From contig CANQKW010000005.1 in assembly GCA_947624555.1 (NCBI GenBank), positions 1 through 64,000 of the forward strand: a stretch of DNA of 64,000 bases, given 5' to 3'. The position numbers and the translations under genes are program-made. Shown here in pieces: positions 46,265 to 54,715 of the stretch (its first letter is position 1; each line of letters starts with the position of its first letter). This DNA comes from an uncultured Clostridia bacterium (GTDB taxonomy: Bacteria > Bacillota > Clostridia > Oscillospirales > Ruminococcaceae). A model generated the notes under the pieces. The model had not been told where the DNA came from. It worked only from the letters and a program-made list of their open reading frames with translations, and did not search any database.

Positions 46265-47050
46265 TTACGGTTCAACCAGGCTGAAATAAGACGACTGTGT
46301 GCCAATATATTTTCCCGCAATTCTCTGACTTGAGCAAACGCCCATATAATATCCGTTTGCAAGCCTGAAATTCTCGTTGAAGAGAAGAGTACTCCGCTTA
46401 TAAGACTCAAAATCGGCAGGAGCGATAGGCAGCTCATCAACGCAGTATGCCGCTGCGAGGACCCTCATACAAGGGTTTGTGGACGTATCGTCGAGAACGC
46501 TTACCGTCACGCCCTCTGAACGGATAATTGCGTAATAAACGCCGTCCTGCTGCTCAAAAAGTGGGTCGATGTCCTGTGCGAAAGCCCTTTCAAACGGGGT
46601 AAGAACGTAATTTCCGCCCTCCGTTTTAACGCCGTTCTGCTGGAAAATTTCCCTCTCGCAGTCGGCGATACTGTCATACGAAACTGCGTCAACGTAAACT
46701 ATCCTCGACTGTCTTACAACCATTGAAATCATAATGTATGTATGCGCAGGATAATTTCCGAAAAGCGCCTTATCGTAGTTCAAAATACAGTCATCTTTGA
46801 GATTTTTCGGGTCGTTTCCAAGCTGCTGCTGTTTCATCTCGTCGGAAATATAACCCTCAAATCGAGAATATTTCGTCATCATATACTGCGCTGCCGAATA
46901 GAAATCCTTTGACGCAGAAAGCGCCGCTTTTTTATTCGCCTCGGATGTGGACAAATTCGGCAAGACCATCGCAAGAATAATGCCTATTATTGCAACCACG
47001 ATAACCAGTTCTATGAGCGTAAAACCCTTTTTTCTCAAAATTTTTTTCAT
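46265..47050 (-). CDS. Type IV prepilin-like protein, large
   Basis: 261 residues with a class III leader: MKKILRKKG then FTLIELVIVVAIIGI with Glu at +5, processed by PilD. The C-terminal domain of about 200 residues has no motif I recognise. The N-terminus is nearly identical to the next upstream gene (47122-47682), so the two are paralogues. GGAGGT precedes the ATG. Last gene of the three-gene pilin unit; probably a minor or alternative pilin. Confidence 0.88.
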   Translation of the reverse strand: MKKILRKKGFTLIELVIVVAIIGIILAMVLPNLSTSEANKKAALSASKDFYSAAQYMMTKYSRFEGYISDEMKQQQLGNDPKNLKDDCILNYDKALFGNYPAHTYIMISMVVRQSRIVYVDAVSYDSIADCEREIFQQNGVKTEGGNYVLTPFERAFAQDIDPLFEQQDGVYYAIIRSEGVTVSVLDDTSTNPCMRVLAAAYCVDELPIAPADFESYKRSTLLFNENFRLANGYYMGVCSSQRIAGKYIGTQSSYFSLVEP

Positions 47051-47121
47051 AAATAACCTCCTGCTTATGCTTAGGTTTCTACGGAGTTCTCACATCGCAA
47101 AAACCAAGGCACAAGCCTTGT

Positions 47122-47682
47122 TTATGAATTGACAATAGTAGGAGAAGTGCCGATAATAACCCCGTTTTTGCCTATGCCGTTTGCGTCCTGCCAGAAATCG
47201 TTTCTCTTGAAATCGGCAGGCAGAGGCGCACCCTCGGGGGCGGTGTCCATTTCCACATAGTACAAAGCCTCAAATCTCCCGTTTACAAGGTATGCGACCG
47301 CATATTTTTGCAGAGTTCCGAGCGCTTTTTCGCAATAATCCTGCAAATCCTTTTCGAGCTGAGAAATATCTTCCTCGTCCGACCAGAAATTTCCGACAAA
47401 TCTCGGCGTTGCAAATTTACCGTCCGAGCATTTTATCTCGACGTACACACTTCCGTCGGGACTGCCCGAAGTGGAGAAAATTTTATCCGCATTTTTCTGC
47501 ACGAGCCACGCATTAAGCAGCTTTCTCACGTCGCCTGCCGTCTGGTTTAAGGACGCTACCTGTGCGCCCCTTGACGCTCCGAGCAAAATCGGAACGAGAA
47601 TTGCCGCCAGAATGCCGATTATGGCGATAACCACAACAAGCTCAATAAGAGTAAAGCCCTTTGCCCGTAGAATTTTTTTCAT
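47122..47682 (-). CDS. Type IV prepilin-like protein
   Basis: 186 residues from the ATG at 47682 (AAGGTCGG upstream); the track's extra 8 residues are leader. The prepilin signal is MKKILRAKG then FTLIELVVVIAIIGILAA with Glu at +5. It is followed by a globular domain ending with GVIIGTSPTIV, a motif shared with the first pilin of the unit. Two cysteine residues, in CSDGK and YCEKAL, might form a disulfide loop. A major or minor pilin of the T4P. Confidence 0.88.
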   Translation of the reverse strand: MKKILRAKGFTLIELVVVIAIIGILAAILVPILLGASRGAQVASLNQTAGDVRKLLNAWLVQKNADKIFSTSGSPDGSVYVEIKCSDGKFATPRFVGNFWSDEEDISQLEKDLQDYCEKALGTLQKYAVAYLVNGRFEALYYVEMDTAPEGAPLPADFKRNDFWQDANGIGKNGVIIGTSPTIVNS

Positions 47683-47700
47683 AAAAACCGACCTTAAAAT

Positions 47701-47745
47701 ACACACAATCCCTCGGCAGCCTAAGCCGCCGAGGAACGTTGTGTT
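47701..47745. repeat. Stem-loop between the first and second pilin genes
   Basis: CCTCGGC and GCCGAGG form the central stem, extended by ACACA and TGTGT on the outside. It lies between two pilin ORFs with no U-run, so it may stabilise or process the polycistronic mRNA and lower expression of the downstream genes. Confidence 0.55.
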
Positions 47746-47763
47746 TAGATTAAATTTCTAATC

Positions 47764-48375
47764 TTATGCTGCCTTGTGCTCAATCTTGGGAGCAGTACCG
47801 ATGATAATACCGTCATCAGCAAGACCTGACTTGCCGCCTGCCCATGTCATTTCGCCTGCTGAGAAGTCAGTAGCTGCGGGCACATCTCTCGCCGTATTTG
47901 AACCTTCAATAGCTGCTACGCCGACAACCTTGCCGCTACTATTGATATAAACCTTTGCATAGCAATCTTTCATATCAGAAAGAGTGTCAGCAACATATCC
48001 TACAAGTACTGTATCCTTGTCAGTGATTTCACTGGTTGCATCTGCAGTTGAACCCCAGTGATTCTCGCCATCAAGGAAGTCATTAGCATCACCGCCATCT
48101 ACTGTCCAAGTAGAAGCATCAGCAGAGATTGTCAACTCCATTTCTCCGCCGATGTAAGATGCCTTAGCGGTATCCATTTTAGCGAAGAACTCTGTAACTC
48201 TGTTCTTGATGTTAGATGCAAGAGTATTAGCAGAAGTAATTCTGGAGTCCTGAACAACACCGAGCATTGTAGGAACGAGAATTGCAGCAAGTACGCCGAT
48301 GATAGCGATTACTACAACGAGCTCTACGAGAGTAAAGCCCTTTTTGGCTTTGAGAGCCTGAAGTTTCTTTATCAT
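47764..48375 (-). CDS. pilA: Type IV major pilin candidate
   Basis: 203-residue prepilin with a leader ending KAKKG then FTLVELVVVIAIIGVLAA (Glu at +5). The compact C-terminal domain (about 165 residues) ends with DDGIIIGTAPKIEHKAA. It is the first gene after a strong promoter and the smallest well-expressed candidate, so it is the best guess for the major pilin. CAGGAGG is 8 nt from the ATG. Codon choice is slightly different from the neighbours, with more AAG/GCA/ACT, consistent with high expression. Confidence 0.85.
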   Translation of the reverse strand: MIKKLQALKAKKGFTLVELVVVIAIIGVLAAILVPTMLGVVQDSRITSANTLASNIKNRVTEFFAKMDTAKASYIGGEMELTISADASTWTVDGGDANDFLDGENHWGSTADATSEITDKDTVLVGYVADTLSDMKDCYAKVYINSSGKVVGVAAIEGSNTARDVPAATDFSAGEMTWAGGKSGLADDGIIIGTAPKIEHKAA

Positions 48376-48468
48376 TGTAAAGACCTCCTGTAAAAGAATT
48401 TATTTATGTATAACCCCGGCGGAGTTATATCCGAAATTATTTGCAGACCGTTTTCGGTTTGCAATTTT

Positions 48469-48497
48469 ATTATACTGTATCAAAACGGGAATTGCAA
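48469..48497 (-). promoter_or_regulatory. Sigma-A promoter for the pilin genes
   Basis: Minus-strand TTGCAA, 17-nt spacer and TATAAT, about 95 nt before the pilA ATG. An A/T-rich stretch just upstream (TTTTTTTTAAAAAAA) could act as an UP element. This gives the pilins expression independent of pilB-pilT. Confidence 0.85.
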
Positions 48498-48632
48498 GCG
48501 TTTTTTTAAAAAAAACGCCAAATCAGATTATTTTCGTTAAAAATATTTCAATAACTTGATTATTTTTATGCAATTTCACGGCAGATTTCGTGTAACCAAC
48601 ATTACAAATTACGCAAAACGGCAGGTTTATCT

Positions 48633-49718
48633 TCAATTTACGCCCATTTCGAGGTAGCGCTTGTACTCGCTCAAATCCTGTACTCTTGTGCGTGCGACCT
48701 CGTCTTGGACCTTGCCCATTCGTACAAGACGAGCCAAATCCTGGTCGAGCGTGAACATTCCGTATTTTTTACCCGTTGCAACGGCGGTCGGTATCTGGAA
48801 AATCTTGCCCTCGCGTATCATTGCACGGATAGCGTCCGTCGCACCGAGAACTTCAAGAGCCGCACAGCGACCTTTTCCGTCGGACGTAGGCACGAGCGTC
48901 TGGGAGATAATGCCAACGATTGAATTTGCAAGCTGTGAGCGGATTTGTCCCTGAGAATGGGGCGGATAAACGTCGATTATACGGTCGATAGTAGGCGCAG
49001 CGCCCGTCGTATGCAGCGTTGAAAGAACCAAGTGACCTGTTTCTGCGGCGGTTACGGCGGCGTTTATCGTTTCAAAGTCACGCATTTCTCCGACGAGTAT
49101 TACATCGGGGTCCTCACGAAGAGCAGCTCTAAGCGATCCTGCGAACGAATCGACGTCCTGACCTATCTCACGCTGATTTATCATAGACTGCTTATGCGTG
49201 TGAAGATACTCGATAGGGTCCTCGACGGTGATTATGTGGCAGTTTTTCTGACGATTTATGTGGTCAATCATAGCCGCAAGCGTCGTCGATTTACCCGAAC
49301 CGGTAGGTCCTGTTACAAGAACAAGTCCTCTGGGTGCAAGCGCAAACTCTCCGAGAGTAGCAGGAAGATTAAGGTCAGAAAGCGTGGGGATATCGTTTCT
49401 CAAAAGACGTATCGCAACAGCGTGGTAACCTCTCTGGCGATAAACGTTTACTCTGTGACGGTAACCCGAAGAGGAAACGTAGGAAAAGTCCGTATCAAGA
49501 CCTTTTGAAATCTGAGACTTATGCTTTATAGACGTAATCTGATTGATTACGTTTACGATAAGCGGTTCGGTGCAGTCGGGATATCCCGAAAGCTTTCTGA
49601 TAGAGCCGTGAAGTCTTACAACAGGGGGAAGTCCTGCCGTAAAATGAAGGTCTGAACAGCCGAGATCTCGCGCCTCGTCAAGTATACGGTTTATATCCAT
49701 AATGTTGTTTATTTCCAC
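48633..49718 (-). CDS. pilT: Type IV pilus retraction ATPase PilT
   Basis: Hexameric ATPase that disassembles the pilus and powers twitching. The 361 residues contain Walker A (TGPTGSGKSTT), the Asp box region (ITVEDPIEY), Walker B (ALREDPDVILVGEMRD) and the His box (GHLVLSTLHTTGA). The AIRAMIREGK region near the C-terminus matches PilT, and no zinc-binding tetracysteine is present, which separates it from PilB. Start is GTG at 49718 with AAAGGAG upstream. It follows pilB by 54 nt. Confidence 0.95.
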   Translation of the reverse strand: MEINNIMDINRILDEARDLGCSDLHFTAGLPPVVRLHGSIRKLSGYPDCTEPLIVNVINQITSIKHKSQISKGLDTDFSYVSSSGYRHRVNVYRQRGYHAVAIRLLRNDIPTLSDLNLPATLGEFALAPRGLVLVTGPTGSGKSTTLAAMIDHINRQKNCHIITVEDPIEYLHTHKQSMINQREIGQDVDSFAGSLRAALREDPDVILVGEMRDFETINAAVTAAETGHLVLSTLHTTGAAPTIDRIIDVYPPHSQGQIRSQLANSIVGIISQTLVPTSDGKGRCAALEVLGATDAIRAMIREGKIFQIPTAVATGKKYGMFTLDQDLARLVRMGKVQDEVARTRVQDLSEYKRYLEMGVN

Positions 49719-49772
49719 TGCCTTGTTCTCCTTTAATGTTAATATTATCGGGATATAATGAGCTTTGCCGTT

Positions 49773-51479
49773 TTATACTGAATATGTTGCCTTAACCAAC
49801 TCATCCATTGAGGTTTTTCCTGCAAGAACCATTTGTGTAACGTTGTCACGAAGGAGCAAAGTGCCGTTTTCTCTTGCCATTGCGCCGATTTCCTCGGCGG
49901 TAGCTCCTGCGGAGATTATTTCTTTCAGCTTAGGTCCAACCACGATGATTTCGTGAATTGCGGTACGTCCCGAATAGCCCGTGCCTCTGCACGCACGGCA
50001 GCCGCCGGGGTGAGGTCTGCATATCTCTACGGGAGCAGTTTTATTCATAAGTTTGAGGTCTTCGGGATCAGTAAGCGTAAACGTTTCCTTGCAGGTCTTG
50101 CAAAGGAGCTTTACAAGTCGCTGTGCGATAATTCCTACGAGCGAAGATGCGACCATATAAGGCGCAACGCCCATATCCACAAGACGGGTGATTGTCGTTG
50201 CTGCGTCGTTTGTATGCAGCGTCGATAGAACAAAGTGTCCCGTGATTGCCGCTCTTATCGCAATATCGGCGGTCTCGCCGTCACGGATTTCTCCGACCAT
50301 TATGATGTCGGGGTCCTGACGGAGGATTGAACGAAGTGCCGCCGCAAATGTCATACCCGCTTTATCGTTTATCTGGCACTGATTTACGCCGTCGATTTTC
50401 TTTTCGACAGGGTCCTCTACCGTAACGATGTTTACGTTCGGCTGAGAAAGCTCTCCCAATGTCGCATAAAGCGTCGTGGATTTACCCGAACCCGTAGGAC
50501 CTGTAACCAGCATTACTCCGTTAGGACATCTTATGATTTGCTTGAACATCTGGTAGTTATATTCCGTCATACCGAGGTCGGTGATTTTTCTCGTTTTTTC
50601 ATCTGCCGTTGAAAGCAGACGTATAACGCACTTTTCTCCGTATACGCAGGGGATTGTGCTGACACGCATATCGAGGTTTACACCGTCAATTCTTGTTCCG
50701 AAACGTCCGTCGAGCGGTATTCTTCTTTCGGCAATATTCATTCCGCCCAGTATTTTTATACGTGTGATTATCGAATTATGGAAAGACGGAGGGATTTTCA
50801 TATCCTGCTCGACAAGCTCGCCGTCCATTCTGAAACGTATTCTTGTTCTGTCCTTGAAAGCCTCTATATGAATATCGGTTACCTGGTTTCTGAAAGCCGT
50901 TTCGACCATCATATTTACGAGCTTAACGATAGGAGCGTTATCTACACGTCCGTCAGACTCTGCTTTTGCGAGATCTTCTTCAATATTTGTAGAATCAGAC
51001 TCGCTTTCCAGCTCTCTCACCGTGCTGTCAACTGCCTGCGAGGAATAATATTTTCCGATTGCAGCCTCAATCTGAGTTTTTGTAGAGATTTGAGGAACGA
51101 TTTCCATTCCCGTCTGTACCTTCAAATCCTCAAATATATAGAAATTTACAGGGTCATTTGTTGCGACGAAGAGCCTGTTATTCTTATACTGAAACGCAAA
51201 TACGCACTTTTCTCTCGCAACATCTTCTGAGATCTTAGACACGGCATTTGAATCGACTTTTATCGCTGAAAGGTCTATAAACGGCACTTTCAGGCGAATG
51301 GACAAAGCCTGTGCAAGCTGGCTTTCAGACACAATTCCCATTTCCAGCATAACATCTCCGAGCATTTTGCCCCCTGATTTTTTCTGCTCGGCAAGTGCGT
51401 CCTCAAGCTGATTTTTGTTGATAAAGCCCTGCTCTATCAAAATCTCTCCTATTGGTATGTTTTTAATTGGTCCCGGCAT
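49773..51479 (-). CDS. pilB: Type IV pilus assembly ATPase PilB
   Basis: Extension motor of the pilus. The 568 residues begin with an N-terminal GspE/MshE domain (IGEILIEQGFINKNQLEDALAEQ and repeated copy GDVMLEMGIVSESQLAQAL), then the ATPase with Walker A TGPTGSGKSTT, Walker B ILRQDPDIIMVGEIRD and His box GHFVLSTLHTND. The C-terminal zinc site is CKTC and CRAC, separated by about 30 residues. AAAGGAAG precedes the ATG. No good -35 was found for it, only TATAAT just upstream. Confidence 0.96.
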   Translation of the reverse strand: MPGPIKNIPIGEILIEQGFINKNQLEDALAEQKKSGGKMLGDVMLEMGIVSESQLAQALSIRLKVPFIDLSAIKVDSNAVSKISEDVAREKCVFAFQYKNNRLFVATNDPVNFYIFEDLKVQTGMEIVPQISTKTQIEAAIGKYYSSQAVDSTVRELESESDSTNIEEDLAKAESDGRVDNAPIVKLVNMMVETAFRNQVTDIHIEAFKDRTRIRFRMDGELVEQDMKIPPSFHNSIITRIKILGGMNIAERRIPLDGRFGTRIDGVNLDMRVSTIPCVYGEKCVIRLLSTADEKTRKITDLGMTEYNYQMFKQIIRCPNGVMLVTGPTGSGKSTTLYATLGELSQPNVNIVTVEDPVEKKIDGVNQCQINDKAGMTFAAALRSILRQDPDIIMVGEIRDGETADIAIRAAITGHFVLSTLHTNDAATTITRLVDMGVAPYMVASSLVGIIAQRLVKLLCKTCKETFTLTDPEDLKLMNKTAPVEICRPHPGGCRACRGTGYSGRTAIHEIIVVGPKLKEIISAGATAEEIGAMARENGTLLLRDNVTQMVLAGKTSMDELVKATYSV

Positions 51480-51561
51480 CTGTATTCTTCCTTTCGGGTT
51501 GCATTATAATATGAAAAGCCTTCTTGGGATTTCATTATTCAAACCGTCTTTAAAATTGCTA

Positions 51562-51590
51562 TTGAAAAAAAGCAACTCATATGATATAAT
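51562..51590 (+). promoter_or_regulatory. Sigma-A promoter for pilD
   Basis: TTGAAA, 17-nt spacer and TATAAT, 30 nt before the pilD start. Confidence 0.8.
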
Positions 51591-51619
51591 GAGAATATAA
51601 AAATCTAAGGAGGCGGTCT

Positions 51620-52681
51620 TTGACTATGTCCAACGTTGAAACAATCATTTATGCGGTACTGGCGTTTATTTTCGGCTCTGTTATCGGCAGCTTTTTAAAC
51701 GTCGTTATACTTCGTACTCCCCGGAAGGAGTCGATTATCACCGAACCTTCCCACTGCTTTTCCTGCGGTCACAGGCTTGCGTGGTACGATATGTTTCCTA
51801 TTTTCAGCTGGATTTTTCTTCGGGGAAAATGCCGCTACTGCAAGAGCAAAATTTCTCCCCGTTATATGATCATCGAAGCGATCACCGCTTGTCTTTACTG
51901 TCTTGCTTTTATCTGTTTTCGTTTTCTGTGGAACGGAGATGTGTGGAAACTCGTTTTCTCCGCAATTCTTTTTCCTGTGCTTATTGTTCTTTCTGCTATT
52001 GATATTGACCACTTCGAGATACCTTACTGGTGCAGCATATCGGTCGCTGTCCTCGGAGCAGCGTCGTTTCTGATTTTCTCCGACGAAACTGTCTGGTACG
52101 AACGTCTTATTGCCTTTGGAATAGTAATTGTACTTTTTGCGATAATGGTGCTTATCGGCGGAATGGGCGGCGGCGACCTTCAGCTCATGGGAGGCGCTGC
52201 GCTGCTGCTGGGGTACAAGGTTTTTGCTGCGCTCTTTATAGGAATTATCCTGGGCGCTGTTTACGGCGTGATAAAGAAATTCCGTGACAGGAAATCAGAG
52301 CGCATTGTAAGCCACACCATAGAAGGCATAGCCGAAAAATGGTATCAAAATCAACTTGACCGCGATATAGGATATGTTACGGACGGAAACGCTGATATTA
52401 TTGTCGGTAGTATTAGCGAGGGAAATCCCGATATTGAATGGGAATTTCTCGAAGAAAAGTTCTGGAAAGGTCTGCCCGAAAAGGCTGAGCTTTCGCAGGC
52501 GCTAAGGGAAAAAATCACCGATGAACGAGAGGGCGGCTTTAAAATCTTCATAAAGGGCAACAAAATCGAAAAGGTAAAATATTCGAGGAGAATGGTTTTC
52601 GGTCCTTTCCTTGCCTTTGGTATCGCCGCCTCGTGGCTTGTCGGCATATACATTATCGGCTGGTATATGAGTTTGTTCTGA
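51620..52681 (+). CDS. pilD: Prepilin peptidase/N-methyltransferase PilD
   Basis: Aspartyl membrane protease that cleaves class III leaders and methylates the new N-terminus. The 353 residues contain the methyltransferase zinc domain (CFSCGHRL and CRYCKSK), the first catalytic Asp (SAIDIDHFEIP) and the GxGD-like second Asp (MGGGDLQLMGG), with several TM helices and an unusual about 100-residue cytosolic insert near the C-terminus before the last TM helix. TTG at 51620 is chosen over ATG 51626 because AAGGAGG is 6 nt away. It is on the opposite strand to the rest of the pilus locus. Confidence 0.95.
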   Translation: MTMSNVETIIYAVLAFIFGSVIGSFLNVVILRTPRKESIITEPSHCFSCGHRLAWYDMFPIFSWIFLRGKCRYCKSKISPRYMIIEAITACLYCLAFICFRFLWNGDVWKLVFSAILFPVLIVLSAIDIDHFEIPYWCSISVAVLGAASFLIFSDETVWYERLIAFGIVIVLFAIMVLIGGMGGGDLQLMGGAALLLGYKVFAALFIGIILGAVYGVIKKFRDRKSERIVSHTIEGIAEKWYQNQLDRDIGYVTDGNADIIVGSISEGNPDIEWEFLEEKFWKGLPEKAELSQALREKITDEREGGFKIFIKGNKIEKVKYSRRMVFGPFLAFGIAASWLVGIYIIGWYMSLF

Positions 52682-52701
52682 TAACAGTTAAAATTTCAAC
52701 A

Positions 52702-52730
52702 AAATCGGGGCGAGGTTTTCGCCCCGATTT
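52702..52730. terminator. Bidirectional terminator between pilD and the pilus operon
   Basis: AAATCGGGGCG pairs with CGCCCCGATTT across a 7-nt loop. T's follow on the plus strand and A/T flanks also suit the minus strand, so it can serve pilD and the convergent pilus operon. Confidence 0.85.
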
Positions 52731-52741
52731 CTGTTTATTTT

Positions 52742-53596
52742 TTAGGGAGCGGTTTCTTCTGCTGCCATAGTCTTTCTGCCTACGTAGTAGATAAATGTCG
52801 TGCTGTGCGGATCTGCGCTTTCAAGCGAAACTATCGGATAGAACTTGTATCTTCCGTCCTGGTTGATAGTTTTGTTCTTTATAGTACCGAACTCCGTATA
52901 TCCGACGCCCATAAATTCAAGAGCATTCATATCCTGATTAGTATAAATGTTCGTAGAAATTTTCATTGCGGGCACGGGTTTCTTTTCTTCGATATCGCTT
53001 GTATCGCTTGTTTCCGATTCAGATGACGCCGACATATCGGGAGCGGTGTCCGTTCCCTCAAGCTGTTCCACGGTAAATATTGGGAAAAGTCCGTCGTAGA
53101 AACAATTCTCAAAAACAGGTATAGGTTTGTTTTCAATGATGAGCGAATTTGGGTTTGTAAACGTTTCGTTCATTACCATATACTTGCTTTCAAATGTCTG
53201 TGGGTCGTTTTCCCACGAGAACGAAATGCACTTCAGCTCAAAAACCTTTTTGCCGTCTGAGTCGACGCATTTGTCGATAAATTCCCTCATTGCCTTGAGA
53301 TTTTCATTTTCGGCAATTGCACCGCCGTCGTATGCGTCACTTCTGTCGGCATTTGTGAAAATCTGCACGAAATATGCACTTCTCATACTTCTGTTGATGT
53401 AATTGTCAATAGTTTCCGCAAGCAGATTTGCACGCACATTTGCCTCGTTTGACGCAGCCGACCTCAGAACAGGCGTTATAAACAACGTTACTCCGAGAAC
53501 CAAAATTCCCAGCAATCCGCAGGAAATTACGACCTCAACGAGCGTAAAACCGCTGTTTTTCCGTCTGCGCTTAAGAAGTTGCTTAAGCTTTTTCAT
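52742..53596 (-). CDS. Minor type IV prepilin (second in tandem)
   Basis: 284 residues with a longer, basic leader (MKKLKQLLKRRRKNSG) and the processing site G/FTLVEVVISCGLLGI (Glu at +5). The C-terminal region includes a low-complexity Ser/Glu/Thr patch (SASSESETSDTSDIEEKK). Probably a minor pseudopilin in a priming complex with the preceding prepilin. GGAGGTG precedes the ATG. Last gene of the pilC-pilM operon. Confidence 0.85.
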   Translation of the reverse strand: MKKLKQLLKRRRKNSGFTLVEVVISCGLLGILVLGVTLFITPVLRSAASNEANVRANLLAETIDNYINRSMRSAYFVQIFTNADRSDAYDGGAIAENENLKAMREFIDKCVDSDGKKVFELKCISFSWENDPQTFESKYMVMNETFTNPNSLIIENKPIPVFENCFYDGLFPIFTVEQLEGTDTAPDMSASSESETSDTSDIEEKKPVPAMKISTNIYTNQDMNALEFMGVGYTEFGTIKNKTINQDGRYKFYPIVSLESADPHSTTFIYYVGRKTMAAEETAP

Positions 53597-53616
53597 TACA
53601 GTTCACCTCCGACGTC

Positions 53617-54699
53617 TTACTTATAAACTCTCTTGTACATATATGCGCCGTAGATGTAGTTACTGTACTTATCCCCGTCCTGTTCGTACTTGCAGGTACC
53701 GTCGCTGTTGTAGGTTTCAAGGTACATTGGGAAGTTTGTGTATGAGCCGCCCGAACTGTTATGACCGAATGAATCAACCGTCAGATTGGGGTCGGTTTCA
53801 AATACAACATAGATCTTAAAGCTGTCGCCCACAAATCTCTTTGAACTGCCCTCGTTTTTATACGGGGAGCTTATTCTCAAAGTATTCGGTGCAGTTTTTG
53901 CTACATAATAGGGGCTGTACGAGTAGTCGCCCGACTCAATGTTTCTCTCCAGAACGACCGATTTGCAGTTTGTACCCCATTTAAGGGTAGAACCGTTTAC
54001 ATAACCTGCGTCGATAATAGTCGCCTCGGGGTATTCTTCTCTCGTGTAGACCCTGTGTGTATCGGGGTCCTCATACTCTCTGGTAGCCGTGAAAGGCTCT
54101 GAAGTGAAGAAATTAAGTCTGAACTGTGCATAAGGCTCTTCTGCCGAAGTCATTGAAGGATCTGCCAGCGCATACAGCTCAATAAGATAGCAAACGCCGG
54201 GTCCTGTATACTCTTCGCCTGCTTTCTGCACGGTCTTTATCTTGATTTCCTTGAACTTCGGAGAACCTGTAATTCTTGCGTCAACGGCGCTCATCTGACC
54301 TTGCTCTCCGCCTTTTCCCGAGTCGCTCGGCTGAGTAAGCTGATCTGCGCTGTCTTCCTGAGAGTTTTTGGAAACAAAGTATGTAAGACCGTCGCCTATG
54401 CCCTCTTCATCGCCGTTTGCGGCTTTCATATCGTAGGCAATCTTCTTGGGAGTGGAAGTGTCCTTAAAATTCAGCACGACCTCTCCGTCCTGGGTTGTAA
54501 ACTTCTGTTTTCCGTCTGCGGCAAGCTTTTCCTCCTGTGCCGCAAGCGTTTCCATAAACTTTGCATTTTCGGATTTTTCTGATGATACAAGTACAAGTAT
54601 CTGCATTATCATAGATGCCATTATTGCGAAAATCGCAAATGCAACTACTATTTCCACCAATGTGAAGCCGCTTTTCTTTGAAAGTATTTTCTTGATCAT
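53617..54699 (-). CDS. Minor type IV prepilin (first in tandem)
   Basis: 360 residues with leader MIKKILSKKSG and then FTLVEIVVAFAIFAIM (Glu at +5). Much larger than a standard pilin, with an extended globular region of about 320 residues rich in Y, T and D (EYTGPGVCYLIELYALADPS). I infer a tip or adhesive minor pilin; no known adhesin domain is apparent. GGAGGCG precedes the ATG. Confidence 0.83.
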   Translation of the reverse strand: MIKKILSKKSGFTLVEIVVAFAIFAIMASMIMQILVLVSSEKSENAKFMETLAAQEEKLAADGKQKFTTQDGEVVLNFKDTSTPKKIAYDMKAANGDEEGIGDGLTYFVSKNSQEDSADQLTQPSDSGKGGEQGQMSAVDARITGSPKFKEIKIKTVQKAGEEYTGPGVCYLIELYALADPSMTSAEEPYAQFRLNFFTSEPFTATREYEDPDTHRVYTREEYPEATIIDAGYVNGSTLKWGTNCKSVVLERNIESGDYSYSPYYVAKTAPNTLRISSPYKNEGSSKRFVGDSFKIYVVFETDPNLTVDSFGHNSSGGSYTNFPMYLETYNSDGTCKYEQDGDKYSNYIYGAYMYKRVYK

Positions 54700-54715
54700 T
54701 TTTAAGCGCCTCCAA

